Shown: piece after piece, positions 42,301 to 54,668 of the stretch
Layout of the letters: each line of letters starts with the position of its first letter
Numbering within the stretch: the first letter of the stretch is position 1
Origin: Takakia lepidozioides
Taxonomy: Eukaryota; Streptophyta; Takakiopsida; Takakiales; Takakiaceae
DNA: 64,000 bases
NCBI GenBank assembly: GCA_030704615.1
Contig: CM060734.1
Span: 51,974,042-52,038,041, forward strand
Reading direction: 5' to 3'
The notes under the pieces: generated by a model
Told to the model about the DNA's origin: nothing
Seen by the model: the letters and a program-made list of their open reading frames with translations, nothing else
The model's database searches: none
Made by a program: the position numbers and the translations under genes

Positions 42301-42556
42301 TGGTCCATCGTACCCTGCAATTGTCATATTGTTTGTCCAGAAAGCACGCCCGTGTACCTCCATACCCCCACCCCACCCGACTTTCCCTCTGGCCTTCACC
42401 ATCTTCTATCCAGCACACATGGCATGTCGCTCACCACATACCCATCCACACCACCACACTGCTGCCCTCCTAGATCAATCCACATGCCTAAAACCGAATA
42501 AAGCCTGGGCAAAGGCACCCCCCGCCCCAATACCTTGCACAATATAACCCCCACAG

Positions 42557-43691
42557 ATGCCCCTCTTGGTCCACCTAGGGCGCCCTATCGCCCTCAAATA
42601 CCCCCAACTTCACTCGTACTACACTGATAGCTCTCACTCCGGTTCTCGAGCCGGCTATGGCGTCTACCATGCCGCCACGGACAGAGGGACTGCCCATCGG
42701 CTGCCCTCATGGCTATTTTCGAAGCTCTCTCCCAACTCACTCCGTTTTTTCCACCATATTACATTTTTACGGACAGTCTCACTTCAATCTTTTTACTTCG
42801 TAACCACTTTGCATGCCCCTCCTCCCATCACCACCACCCCAATCGTAATCTTATCGCCGCTATTATCAAACTTGATATATCCATCAACAAACCTATCTAT
42901 ATTATCAAAGTCCGCTCACACACCGGTATTAACGGGAACGAGGAGGCTAACCTCCTCGTGCAGCTGGGGCCTCCAAACCCTCGGTTGTACCCTCAGCCAA
43001 CCCAATACACATTGCACATGTACACCCATTCTGGCTTATGCACCTGGTTCCTGGCCCTCCGGAACCAAGGCCCATCCGTAATCTCCTTACTACTTTATCT
43101 AAAGAAGCCAACAAACGGGCAGCATCTTCCACCAAACTGCATATCCAAAAATGGAAACTCTCCAACGTACTCCACTACAAGCTATCTTATCACTTCTGGC
43201 ACACGAAAGCTGCCTCTGATGCGCAAATCCGACAAACACTTAAATTCAGATACGCTCAGTACATGGGACATCAACGTACGTAAGCACACCTTCTGGCCAC
43301 TCATATATCCATCGCCGCACTGCCCTCTTTGTTCCCACATATATGCGACACGCGACACCTGGCCCCATCTTCTCAGCGAATGCCCTCACCCCGTCATCCA
43401 TGGGCTCCGTATCGCTAGGCACAACCATGTAGTCTGGCATCTACATAAACTCCTACTACGACGTAATGAAACCAGATGGTTCTCACTCATCAATGCTGGC
43501 ACCTACATCCAGCATTCCAGTATTCGAGTCGAGTTCCAGTATCTTGTACTTTTGTCTATTGTTATAAAGATTATCTTGATTCATGTTTCCCACCATGCAT
43601 TCGGCCACACCGACCTTGACTTCTTGTCTAGTCTTGTACCTCTAGTATAATATATTGTTTGTGTTCAGTCATGTTCTCGTCCTTGACAGTT
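42557..43691 (+). mobile_element. second LINE family, RNase H and C-terminal zinc-knuckle fragment
   Basis: A degenerate 3' part of a LINE whose polyprotein carries RNase H. Seen: SYYTDSSHSGSRAGYGVYHA (first catalytic Asp), YYIFTDSLTSIFLL, and IKVRSHTGINGNEEANLL (His and last acidic residue). Then CPLCSHIYATRDTWPHLLSE, the C-terminal Cys/His knuckle. A frame change lies between 42700 and 42760. The 3' end, about 43508-43691, occurs again in inverse orientation at 47727-47908. Confidence 0.85.
43508..43691 (+). repeat. LINE 3' end, plus copy of an inverted pair
   Basis: About 184 bases nearly identical to the reverse complement of 47727-47908. Homology ends at GTCCTTGACA, where the flanks diverge. 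The pair brackets the Ty3 element. Confidence 0.9.
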
Positions 43692-46600
43692 TGGCGAGAC
43701 TGAAGTTTGTACTTTAGTTAGTTAAGATGGAAGACATATTTGCGGAAATGGTCTCCACAATATTGCAAAGTCTTCAGCTCCAGATGCAAAAACTTCGTGC
43801 CTCTAGTACTGCCCAACTACAAGCTGATCAGTCTCAAGACCTTGGCAACGCTCTCAACAATTTGCAATAACAAATTTCAGAGTTAAAGGAGTCGAATAAT
43901 GGATCTTTAACCTTATGAGTCCCTACTACAACAAATCATATTGCAATGGTTCCTCCAAATATTCAACAGATTACAATGGAACCAAAGGTCAGCATGCCCG
44001 AGAAATTTGATGGGACGAGATCAAGATTTCGCGGTTTTGTTCAACAAGTACGATTGTTCCTACCACTACATCCACAATGCTACTCTGATGAAGGTATTCA
44101 AGTGGGATTCGTAGGCACCCTTCTATCAGGCCCTGCCCTATCTTGGTTTACACCGCTATTAGAGAAAAATTCACATTTATTATACAATTTTGAAGCGTTC
44201 ATGTCCGAGTTCACTGCAACGTTTGGAGAGAATGATAGAGAGAGAGTTGCAGAGACAAAGATGCGAAATCTTCGACAAGGAGCACGTCCAGCTTCCATTT
44301 ATGCTGCCGAATTTCGACAACTTGCGTGCGACCTCGACTGAAATAAGAAGAGCCTCATTAGTCAGTTTCGATGTGGCCTAAAAGATGATGTAAAATTTTT
44401 GTTGCTGACAATGCCAAACATGAGTACACTGAGCGAATTCATCACACAAGTCATATTATACGATAATCATTTGTTCGAAAGACGTCAAAAGAAGCGATCT
44501 GGATGATCGACGATGCACCATGCCGCTGCTACTACGGCACCAAATACAACGATCCATCAGACATCCGGTAATGATCCTATGCAAATTGATGTTGTCTGAT
44601 TCAAGCCATTGACGCCACAAGAAAAACAAAGACGGCGCTCGAATGGATTATGCCTTTATTGCGGAGAAGATGATCACATAGCATTAAACTGCCCCAACAA
44701 GAGAAGATTTAAAGCTCGGGGCACCACTCAAGTGTTCGATACGAGGAGGGGGAAACGAAGATGTTTAGTCACAGTAGGGACCATGCGGCTAGACAACTTA
44801 AATTCCTCACCAAAAAAAGGTCTTTTTCTACCTCTAGACCCTGTACCTTGTTTCACAGTTCCAATAAAGATCAGGATGCAAATTCGAGATATCTCCGTAG
44901 AAGCACTTTTAGACTCGGGCGCTTCAGAGTGTTTTATTGACAAAGACTTTGCGAAGCAACACAATTTAACGCTCGTAAGAAAGAAATTCTCGGCCCTTGT
45001 TAAAGTCATCAATGGACGACCGTTAGCATCAGAAAATATTCACCATGAAACTCGATCCCTTGAAGTGAAGCTTAAAAATCAAGCATCACATATTGTTTTC
45101 AATGTCATCCAGTCTCCAACGAATCTTGTGATCCTTGGACTTCCCTGGTTTGTACTTTATAATCCTGACATCGACTGACGATCACGAAAAATTTCGGCAA
45201 GACAAAAATGCAAAAGTACCAAAGGTATTCAACCTTTGTTTCTTGGAGCTAGAGCCTTCATGAGAACTACAAGAAAGATGCGACATTTGTACTTTATACG
45301 ACTCCGATCAAAACCACAACAGACCAAGGTACTTCGACATTACCCACTCAATATCAAGATTTCAAGGATGTCTTCAAGAAGAAAAATGCAGACATGTTGC
45401 CAGAACATCGACCTTATGATTGTGCAATTGAGTTGCAAGAATGAGCTCAACCACCATTTGGCCCGATCTACAATTTATCTCAGACGGAACTGGTTGCTTT
45501 ACGCGAATACATTGATGAAAATTTGTCAAAGAATTTCATTCGACATTTGAAATCACCCGCGGGAGCACCTATCTTATTTGTGAAGAAGAAGGACGGATCG
45601 TTATGCATGTGTGTGGACTATCGTGGGCTCAACAAAGTCACTATAAAAAATCGTTACCCACTACCGTTGATTTCCGGACTCCTCGAACAACTTGGACGAA
45701 CAAATTTTTTCACAAAGATCGACTTGAGAGGAGCTTACAACCTTGTACGAATAAAAGAAGGAGACGAATGGAAGACTGATTTTCGCACAAGGTACGGACA
45801 TTTCGAATACAGTGTTATGTCTTTCGGTCTTACAAATGCTCCAGCAATTTTTCAACACATGATGAATGACATCTTTCGAGAAATTTTAGATGACTTTGTA
45901 GTCATCTATTTGGACGACATTTTGATATTTTCACAGAATGAATAAGAACATGGTCGCCATGTACGCTTTGTCCTTGATAAATTGAGGAAAAAATGACTAT
46001 ATGCCAAGTTGGAAAAATGTCTTTTCTACCAATTTGAAGTCGAATTCTTGGGCTACATTATTCCCGACAAATGAGTCTTTATAGATCAAAAGAAAATACA
46101 AACCATCATCGAGTGGATTAAACCAATTTCGGTCCGAGATGTACAATATTTTCTAGGATTTGCAAATTTTATAGAATCTTCATCCATGACTACTCCAAAA
46201 TTGCTGCATCAATGACACGACTCACAGGGAAGGACAATTTTGTATGGGACGAGAAGACTGACCAAGCATTGGAAAGGCTGAAGCAGGCATTTACAACGGC
46301 TCCAATATTGGTACATGCAGACCCATCTAAACCATTCTTTTTTTAAGCATATGCATCGGACTTTGCACTTGGCGCGGTACTATCACAATACGGTACAGAT
46401 GGCTGACTTCACACTGTTGGTTTTCGTTCTCGCAAATTTTCCGCTGCGGAGATCAATTATGAAATCCATGACAAAGAACTTCTAGCGATTATCGATGCTT
46501 TTGAGGAGTGACGTTATCTATTGGAGGGAGCCCAACATCAGGTCACTATCTATACCGATCACAAAAACCTCGAGTATTTTATTAGTGCTCGTGTTTTGAA

Positions 46601-47335
46601 TCGACGTCAAGCAAGATGGAATATGTCACTAGCAAGGTTTGATTTTGTTATTATCTACCGTCCCGGACATCTTCAAGGAAAACCAGATGCTCTTTCTCGA
46701 CGATCGTATCTTGCGCCAAAGGAAGGAGATGCAGCTTTTGACCAACAGAAATCCATCATCTTGAAACCAGCAAATCTCCAATTGAATATGCTATCCATGT
46801 CTACCTATGACGATGTAGAGATCATAAAGGAGATTCAGGAAGCACTGAAGAGCGACCAATTTGCTACGACACTACGAAGTTAACTAAATCGACCTTGAGA
46901 CAACCCACATGTTACAAACGACTTCGAGTTTAAAGATGACTTATTTTATTTCAAGGGATTTCTCTATGTACCTCCAGGACCTACACGACTTTGAATTCTT
47001 CAAATATGTCATGATCTTCCGGCTGCAGGACATTTTGGCTTCAACAAAACAATAGAATTGATATCCAGGGACTATTGGTGCCCGCAGATGTGGAAACTCG
47101 TGAAAGAATGTATAAAATCTTGCGACACGTGTGCTAGAGCGAAGGGACCACGATCTCTACCTTACGGCATTCTTCAACCATTACCCATTCTCAAGGGTCC
47201 ATGGTCGTCCGTGTCTATGGACTTTATTACGGACCTTCCAATCTCTAAGACCACCGATTCAATCATTCTTATTGTAGATCGTTTCACGTTCATCCCACAT
47301 TCATCCATGTCTCTTTCATCCGTCCGTTTTTTATG
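43692..47335 (+). mobile_element. decayed Ty3-type LTR retrotransposon internal region
   Basis: Gag begins at ATG 43727 and includes a capsid-like region (about 43990-44340) and a CCHC knuckle (CLYCGEDDHIALNCP, about 44650). An aspartic protease follows (ALLDSGASECFIDKDFA, about 44910), then reverse transcriptase (about 45540-45945, [11 protein letters not shown]), RNase H ([14 protein letters not shown], about 46550), and the integrase zinc domain with the start of its core (CDTCARAKGP, MDFITDLP, about 47110-47285). Domain order PR-RT-RH-IN is Ty3 type. At least nine in-frame TGA codons interrupt it (44339, 44504, 44597, 45176, 45442, 45994, 46072, 46404, 46509), with a TAA at 45943 and a frame shift near 46165. 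The integrase is cut after the first catalytic Asp region. No LTRs seen. Non-functional. Confidence 0.93.
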
Positions 47336-48207
47336 ACATATTAATCCCACATTGCATGCATGAAGCACGACATGGAATGGTCCCTGGCCGCCTACGTGAA
47401 TTTGCATTCAGAACAGTTTGCGTCCACGGCAATAGGCCATGTATTACCTTGGCTGTAGGCTCTGCTTTTTTAATCTGCTCACGCTTAAAGAATTCTGCTC
47501 ATGCTTAAGGATTCTGTTCACTATTAGTGTGCAAGCGTGAGCATGCTCACGTGAGTTGCTCATACGATAGCTACCCAGAGATATAGGCTTGGTGCAAAGC
47601 CTCATTAACAAATATAATATTATCAAGAATAGACTGATTCTTAAGAAAAGAGAGAGAAGACGCCGGCCGAAGCCACTTCGCCTTGCGGCTACTGCCCATT
47701 TTCCCTCATTTTTCATGGGTGGACCTTGTCAAGGACGAGAACATGACTGAACACAAACAAGAGATCAGACTAGAGGTACAAGACTAGACAAGAAGTCAAG
47801 GTCGGTGTGGCCGAATGCATGGTGGGTAAACATGAATCAAGATAATCTTTATAACAATGGACAAGAGTACAAGATACTGGAACTCGACTCGAATGCTGGA
47901 ATGCTGGAAACTGGACTAGAGTACTGGAAGCTGGACTGGAGTACTGGGACTGGGAACAAGAGTAGCTTGAACTTGTGTTGACGAGACTGAAGAGTGTCTA
48001 GTCTCGCCTCCTATATATACTGGCTACTAAGAAGCTTCCCTAAGAAGCTTCTCCTATGGAGGTTTCTTCCAAGAACTAACACATATCTAACCTCTGTCAT
48101 GTCTGCACCATATTCCCGCACTGCCTCTTTGTTCATGCCATGTGCTTGTGCTTGCCGGACATGTACATGTATGATATGTAGATAAGGTTTATGCTGTCTT
48201 ACATGCT
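47336..48207. other. composite repeat region left of the Mutator-like element
   Basis: Includes a GTGAGC/GCTCAC-rich patch (about 47470-47560), an AT-rich stretch, the inverted LINE end (47727-47908, listed separately), degenerate CTGGA...CTGG repeats (47890-47960) and a TATATATA near 48013. No coding gene supported. Confidence 0.5.
47727..47908 (-). repeat. LINE 3' end, inverted copy
   Basis: Reverse complement of 43508-43691 with only scattered differences. Confidence 0.9.
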
Positions 48208-48257
48208 TGCAGAACTCCATGGGTGTCGATGACATACTCCGGTGTCGATGACATACG

Positions 48258-50960
48258 ACCCTGTCCAGGTATCAGTGTTGCTATGGACCAGATGACAAGC
48301 GCACCAACAATTTGACTGTCACGGATCCTAAAGTCAAGCGAGGAGGTCCGGACGTTGGGGCTGGAAGCAGTAATCCTCACAAAGGTCCAAGACAAAAGAA
48401 AAGCCAATACGGCGAGTCTTACAAGCGTGGGTGTCTTTGTTGTTTCAAAGTCTCGCAATGTTATCTTGCTCCAGACATTGGGGTCATCACATATTATAAC
48501 AACATGCAACACCTGGATGTGTCCGGAAAACCCTCTCATGGCGGATATGCTGAGTTCCAGTTCAGCTGATATGCTTATGCTCCACATATTAGCGAGGAGC
48601 TCAAAAAGTGGATCATGGAATGCTTGTCTCGAGGCTTGAGTGTCGCCCAAGTCATGATTGAACACAAGGAGCACGTCATCCAGAACAGTGGTTTGGGAGA
48701 CGCATCAACACGCGACGACTTTCTCCTCGAGCAAGATGTCCGAAATCTCGCTGAAAAACGAGCCTAGCAGACCTTCAAAAAACACGCTGATGACGCACAA
48801 TCCGTGTGTATGTGGAAAGATCAAAACCCGGACTCGGTCTTCTTCTACCAAGATGAATCATTGGCACCCACATTTCAACATTTTGATGGAGATTTGACCT
48901 TCACCATTGGGATTCAGACTCCTTGGCAGTAGCAGAAGATGTTGGACTTGGGCCATGCACGCATCGTAGTTTGCGACGCTACATTTGGAACTAACCATCA
49001 CAAGGTCTGCCATGGACCCTCTCCAGGGGCTTCTGCTAGCATGATAGCATACTACAATGGTCTCCCACTCTTGTGGTGCATTGCTTATTCGTCCTCAATC
49101 CCGATAGACCTAACTGTTGTAGACCCTGTCCCAGTACACCCTGTTCCAGCAGACCTTCCACTGCACTCTGTTTTAGGGCAGATCCTTTTGCGTGTTCACC
49201 CTATTACAGTAGACCTTGTGCGTGTTCACCAAGTTGCAGTACACCCTGTGCGTGTTCACCAAGTTGCAATACACCATGTGCGTTTTCACCCTATTGCAGT
49301 AGACCATGTGTCTGTCAGTACGACACTGGTCTACTAATTACAAATTGTCATTTCATGTAGTTCCCCTTGTACACGTTGATGGTGTTCGACCAATGGTTGA
49401 ACGGAATTCCGGTTGCATACATATTGTCAGCACGCAATCGAACATCAGACCTTATCCCGTGGATGCTAGCATTGCGTGATGCCCTCCTTCAGGAAAAGCC
49501 CAACTGGCGGCCAAATGCCTTCATTGTCGACGACGCTGAAGCAGAAATCAATGCAATCCGGTATGCCACATCTCATTCTGCCCTATGGTCCGCTCCAGGG
49601 TCTGCTATATGGTCTGCCCTATATGGTCTGCCCTGTTTAATCTCATGCTTTGTGGCAGTGCTGAATACGAATGCCCAGTTCAAGCACTTCTGACTTTGTG
49701 GCCGCATGCAGGTCTGTTTTCACAGGAGTATGCATTTTCCTTTGCCTTTGGCATGTACGGAAGGCCTGGGTCAAGCAATCATGCCAGAAAATCAGTGATC
49801 CGGGAACATCCTCGAAACTGTTGGCAGATATGGGCGACCTTATGTACTGTAGAGGTGGACCGCAAAAAGAAGACGAAGCTGTGAAATGGGTTAAGAAAAA
49901 ATTGAAGGCAATGAAAAAGAAATATCCGTCTGGTCAGTTGTTCCTCCACTACATTCATGTGTACTGGGTTCCCAAAATCGCTATGTGGTGTACTGCTGCC
50001 CGCAGCATTCCACATGCAAGCCAAGATACTAATGCAAGCATCGAGGCATACCACGGAAACTTAAAGGTGAGACTTAATATGGGCAAAAGCAAAATGACCG
50101 GTCGAAGAGCCGATTGGCCTATATGGGAGTTGACTGGGCGTGTACTGGTCCACTACTGGTACGACATTCATCTGAAGACACGTGGGTTTATTCGCAACGA
50201 TAAATAGGAAAAGCACATTTCCAGTGCAATATGTGCAGCCCGTGACATACTTCTTTCACGTGTGACTTTGCCTGCAGTGCCTGGGCAGCCTGCTTACGTG
50301 ATCAGCTCCTCCGATCCGATTACAACGTATACCGTGTTCAATCCAGAGTCGCAGTGGGCCTGCTGCACCTGCCCGTGGGCGCTGAAAGGCAATCTGTGCA
50401 AGCACCAGGTTCGGGTCATAAAGTTGCTAAAACCAGACCTACAAGACGGTCTCATTGTCCGGACATGTGGTTCCCACTTCGGTACTGTTCACGGTGGGCT
50501 GGAGAATTTGGACAAACACGACGACATGACAGCATGCGACCTCGAAAGCGGTCACGTGCGTGCAAGCGCAACCCCAAACACGGCAGAGTCATTGCTCATG
50601 GCAGACCTGTTGGAAGCTATTTTGAAACGGGAGATAACCGACCTGCTTGACCTCGTACACAACGACGCATACTTTATACACCATTGCTTGTCTGCGGTGC
50701 AGATGCAGGACATCCTCGTCAAAAAAACTTCCGGCATGTTACACCCGGCTGTAGCACGAGCGTTCAATCGTGTAAAAGACAACAACAACATGTCATTGAA
50801 GAGGACAAAGGATTTTGTGGAACATTTTCAAGCTCGGCGGAAAATGAAACTAAATGGGGGGGAACGTGTGTCTGCCCTTCCCCCTGTTAGCCATATTTAC
50901 TCGGCTCTAAGGCGGGTGTCTCATCATCCACAACTGAGAAAGATGGATCAATCTAACTAA
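48258..50960 (+). pseudogene. Mutator-like (MULE) transposase with SWIM zinc finger, interrupted by stops
   Basis: DDE transposase of the Mutator superfamily. Coding blocks: about 48258-48998, then 49361-49561 (FPLYTLMVFDQWLNG), then about 49711-50960. Catalytic candidates are Asp in VVCDATFGTNHHK, Asp in FIVDDAEAEINAIR and Glu in NASIEAYHGNLK; CLWHVRKAW is the family's C/H segment. The C-terminal SWIM finger (CCTCPWALKGNLCKHQ, about 50363-50410) is typical of MULEs. Intron 1 is 48999-49360 (donor AAG/GTCTGCC) and intron 2 is 49562-49710. In-frame stops: TGA 48567, TAG 48765, TAG 48930 and TAG 50205. Each can be explained by a single C-to-T change. The N-terminal start is not fixed. Introns carry the GGTCTGC/TAGACC motif. 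Confidence 0.85.
49187..49306 (+). repeat. four 30-bp tandem units in MULE intron 1
   Basis: Units begin at 49187, 49217, 49247 and 49277, with the core TGCGTGTTCACC...TTGCAGTA[G/C]ACC. Two units (the first and last) contain the TAGACC form of the dispersed motif. Confidence 0.85.
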
Positions 50961-51951
50961 GGAAAGGACCTGCAGTTGTCCAAATGCGATAGATCAATTC
51001 TCACCTGCAGTAGACCAATTCGGCAGACCATTATTGCAGACCACCTGAAGTAGACCAATTCGGCAGACCATAATCGCACACCACCTGTAGTAGACCAGAT
51101 TGGCAGACCGTTATTGCAGACTACCTGAAGTAGACCATTTCGGCAGACCATGATCGCACACCACCTGCAGTAGACCGGCACTGACTTGTAATAGACCAAT
51201 GCGGCAGAGCATCTGCGACTCCCTTAATGTGCTTTTTAAAGATTTGATGAAGGAGACCAATGAAGTCAAAAAATGAGCCAAAGTGAACCAGTAAACGAAT
51301 GTAGTAGAGTAATGCAACAAGCATAGTTCAATGAAGCAGACCAAAGACAGTACACTCGACTAACGATGGGACTGACTTGTGCCCCACATTTAGCCAACCA
51401 CCGAATTTAGTATACCACTATCTCATGGAGCAGACCAATAACATTAATTCAGTAGCAGACCACGTCGAGGAGTACTGCATACATCGACAGATCAATAACA
51501 GCGGACCAGCACACCACGTGAAAACGTCAACCAGAAGTAGTAGCGATAGAACACGACAACAGACTCATGAAATGTTCCACAGACCATATGAAGCAGACCA
51601 ATACAGTACAGGGGTAGCCCAAGACAGTACACTTGACTAACGATGGGACTGACCTGTGCCACCGAATTTGGTATACCACTATCTCATGGAGGAGACCAAC
51701 AACCGTGGCCCAAACTAAGTCCACTCCGTGGAGATAGCAGACCAATCAGTTCAGAAGCAGACCACGGCCAGGAGTACAGCATACATCGATTCACAAGCAG
51801 ACCACGTGGAGCACTACTCAATACAAAACATCGACCAGAAATGTTTAACAGTAGACCATGACAGCAGACTAATGAAATAATCCACAAAAGTAGAATGTAC
51901 ATCATATATAAAAATGAACAGACCTGCACCACAGACCACATGAGTGAATTT
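50961..51951. repeat. spacer dense in the GCAGACC / TAGACC motif
   Basis: Between the transposase 3' end and the protease 3' end. On the plus strand the words GCAGACC, TAGACC and CAGACC, often followed by A and then A/T/C, recur every 15-60 bases; I count roughly two dozen here. The stretch 51003-51200 is a loose tandem of units such as AGTAGACCAATTCGGCAGACC. A longer block (about 51380-51650, with blocks such as CCACTATCTCATGGAG) recurs at 51660-51860. No gene recognised. Confidence 0.85.
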
Positions 51952-52964
51952 TCATTTATTGCCAGGCCTAGATGAAACAACCCGGACTTCGAAAGAGTCT
52001 GACACGTCCGACATCTTCCTAGATGACAACTGCCTTTCTACAACTACATTCTCCATAGTACTGAGTGCTTTCAAAATGTACTCAACACACTTTAGGCGTT
52101 GCCTGCAAGCATAGCGGAATGTAAACCACTTTGAGGTAAACGGCTTTCCTCTCTCTCTAAGTCCTTTGCCACGATCGCCCTTCAACCAGTCGTAGAACCC
52201 CTCGATAGAGGACATGACGTAAAAGCCACATTCCCAAGAGAAGGGTTGTTGTGGCACTTCAGGGACATGAAAATTGAATCCAGTGGCCTCGTCCCACGAC
52301 GCAGTGTGCGGCTCCAAGCTCGAACCCATGGCAATATCTCCACGGGTTTGTGCAGAATCTTGATTGAGTTCAGATGAGTGAAGACGCGGAGCACCCGGTC
52401 AATAATCACCAAAATCCAATGAGACCTGCCACAACGCAAGGCGCATCAGCATAAGGGAACAGTTGCAAATCAAAATGGCAGACCCATTGAGCAGACTGGT
52501 AGACTTGGGCAGACCAATGTTGCAGACCAGTGATGGTGGACCAATGATAAAGGGCAGAGAAACAGTGGTACGCACGAACGCAAAGCACTTACCCATCAAC
52601 TATTGGTACCAGTATGTACTTGCAGGTCTTCAGGTCCTTCCCCATACGATGCACTGTCAATCCGTGCTCCACTTGCGAGCGAACCCGTTCCTGACCTGCA
52701 CTCCAATGAATCTTCACTACATTCCAAACCCACGTCGGCAAAATAGCAACATCATTATATATCCAGATCCTTCTGATAAAACCTACACCACAACTCAAGC
52801 AATCGGTCTGTAACCTCGGATTCATGTTTCTCTAGCGATTTGAGGTCCTCGGTGGAAATACTGCACTCAAACTGTGGGTCGTTTTCGAAAAAGTACAACA
52901 TTGTTTTTCCCTCAGAGATATGTGCGTTGAAAGTGGAGCCAATTCGGGCAGTGAACCTGCACAA
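51952..52964 (-). pseudogene. Ulp1/C48-type cysteine protease domain of the element
   Basis: Ubiquitin-like-protease fold as found in transposon-borne Ulp1 genes. Exons: up to 52593 (ending LVPIVDG, donor GG/GTAAGT) and 52425-51952. The catalytic His is in SHWILVIIDR (codon 52421-52419), and the Gln/Cys pair is in PQQPFSWECGFYVM (Cys codon 52230-52228). One frame shift lies between about 52400 and 52335, so the copy is probably inactive. The intron 52426-52592 contains several GGTCTGC words in the sense direction. It sits 3' to the zinc-finger and unknown-domain exons and converges on the transposase. I infer it is the end of one large gene that starts near 59981. Confidence 0.8.
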
Positions 52965-53713
52965 ACTCGGAAAAACCCTTTAAGAACCGGGCTGGCGGAC
53001 CCAAAAGGACCAGACCTATAACGGATACAGTTCCAGACCCAAGGACCAGACCAACGGAGCAGGCCAATGGAGCGGACGAACGGCAGCCACATCTAACCCA
53101 GTAGACCCATGAAGCAGACCCATACAACCTTTTTGCTGCAGATCCATACACTTGGTGTGTTCAGAGCATCGCAAGCAGACCAACGACACTTACTTTTGTT
53201 TGTTACGCAGCTCCGCAACTTCGCTCTCCACTTCCAAGCAGACCTTCCGGTCAGCACTCATGTATACTCCGGACTTCGGTTTTTTGCCACGTCTTTTGGG
53301 GGGGAAATTGTTTTTAGCCTCGGGTCTGCCATGCCATCTGATATGCGCTTCTTCCCAGCTCTATTTGGTGAAGCAGGTTCCTCCAACTTCTCTTACAATG
53401 CAACAGCCGCCTCCTTCATACCCTCCTGGAGCTGGCTAGCTCGGCTTCACAACAAAATTTTGTCCTGGGGTTTATTAACACTCAGTGGTCCCGTTCTAGA
53501 TGCTTCCTGCACTCTATGGGTCGAACTGGCCCCTACGGTGGGGGTTATCACTGGTACACCCTTTGTGCTTGACCGCAAGTTCAACACCTGCGACGTACCA
53601 CGAGCTGAGACCTCAGATGCCATAACCTTCACACGAATATCAGATCACAAAACATCAGCAATGACCACCCAAATGCACTGGGAAAAAAAATGGAGTGCAA
53701 AAATGCAATGGAA

Positions 53714-54430
53714 TCAGACCTTTGTGGGCGCTGTGGGTGTCTGCAATTGCACCACTCCTGTGGCAGGTATATCTTCGACTACAGTGATTGGTTCCACAGA
53801 ATGAGAAGGGACAGAATCATGTGTATGGGTTTCGACAAGGTCTGATGAATGGTTTGCTATGGGGTCGAACATGTGGAGCACCTTATCAACGGATTGGTCT
53901 ATTGCCAGTAGTGGGTCTACAGACGAGTCAGGGTCCACAAAAGTAAGCGGCAAAACGGCCAAAGATGCATCCTCATCTGCAGTAGACCCTGCCTCTAACA
54001 GATAGGGAAGATCACCGACCAAACTGTCACAGCCATAGTCCATTGTTGCAATTGCAGAATTGGTCTGTACTATGGATAAATGAGCACTGACGCCTTCCCG
54101 GTTCTGTTCAGGCAGTGCTGTGTCAGAAGGTCTGGTGGCAAAGGTAAGGTCCACTACCATTCTCTGCTTCTCAGTAGTGTTGCAGTGGGGGGGAAAAGAA
54201 TTGCTCATCTCATTTTCAGCAACTCGTATGTGCCAGGGAGGATGGGCGTTGCTTTCTGGGTTATCGCCAGGTCTCCAGGTGGTCTGATGTCCTGCACTGG
54301 CAAGGTCTGCTGATGTTGGAATGGCGTCCATACCTGCGTCGCGATGCACTTCTGCGGTGCATTTGTCAAGCAATATACCAGCCAGGGTGTCCTCCGGCAA
54401 GGTCTGATCTTCTCTCCTCTGCTCCAACAA
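53714..54430 (-). CDS. low-complexity acidic segment of the Ulp1-bearing gene (exon-like)
   Basis: Long open frame on the minus strand, about 238 codons, rich in Asp, Ser, Thr and His (DADEDASLAVL-like and ETHTHDSVPSHSVEP stretches). No fold recognised. It lies between the unknown-domain exon and the protease in the same direction. The upstream stretch (54430-54715) is a repeat-derived Arg/Pro/Asp/Gln/Thr-rich reading made by AGACC-type words, so its coding status is doubtful. Confidence 0.4.
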   Translation of the reverse strand: MLEQRREDQTLPEDTLAGILLDKCTAEVHRDAGMDAIPTSADLASAGHQTTWRPGDNPESNAHPPWHIRVAENEMSNSFPPHCNTTEKQRMVVDLTFATRPSDTALPEQNREGVSAHLSIVQTNSAIATMDYGCDSLVGDLPYLLEAGSTADEDASLAVLPLTFVDPDSSVDPLLAIDQSVDKVLHMFDPIANHSSDLVETHTHDSVPSHSVEPITVVEDIPATGVVQLQTPTAPTKV

Positions 54431-54668
54431 GGCCTGATCAGGTCTACACTGGTCGGGAAATGTCTGCTTTGAGACGGTCTGGTGTGGTGTGGTGTGGTGT
54501 GGTATCCTCTGGTCTTTTGGGGTACGGTCTGTTGCGCACTCGGATCGTCTGGAGTCCTGCGCTCTGGTCTGGTCTGCTGTGGTCTGCTCTTGTCTGGTCT
54601 GGTTTTGTCGGGTCTGCTGTGGTGTGCTCTGGTCTGCTCAGGTCTGATTTCCACTGCAGGGGGGATGC

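Noticed and set aside
43727-46511. Recoded TGA (alternative genetic code) in the Ty3 polyprotein
   Set aside because: Host genes in the same window end with TGA, and the pattern matches C-to-T decay of a silenced element.
48258-50960. Kyakuja-Dileera-Zisupton (KDZ) transposase
   Set aside because: The DATFGTN, VDDAEAE and CLWHVRKAW order plus a SWIM finger points to the Mutator superfamily.
51003-51200. CRISPR-like array of AGACC units
   Set aside because: Repeats are too short and irregular, spacers are not unique, and the genome is eukaryotic.
53109-53804. Plus-strand open frame of about 230 codons
   Set aside because: It lies opposite the minus-strand gene, where a basic KRRGKKPKSG-like stretch looks more protein-like. 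No domain in the plus reading.
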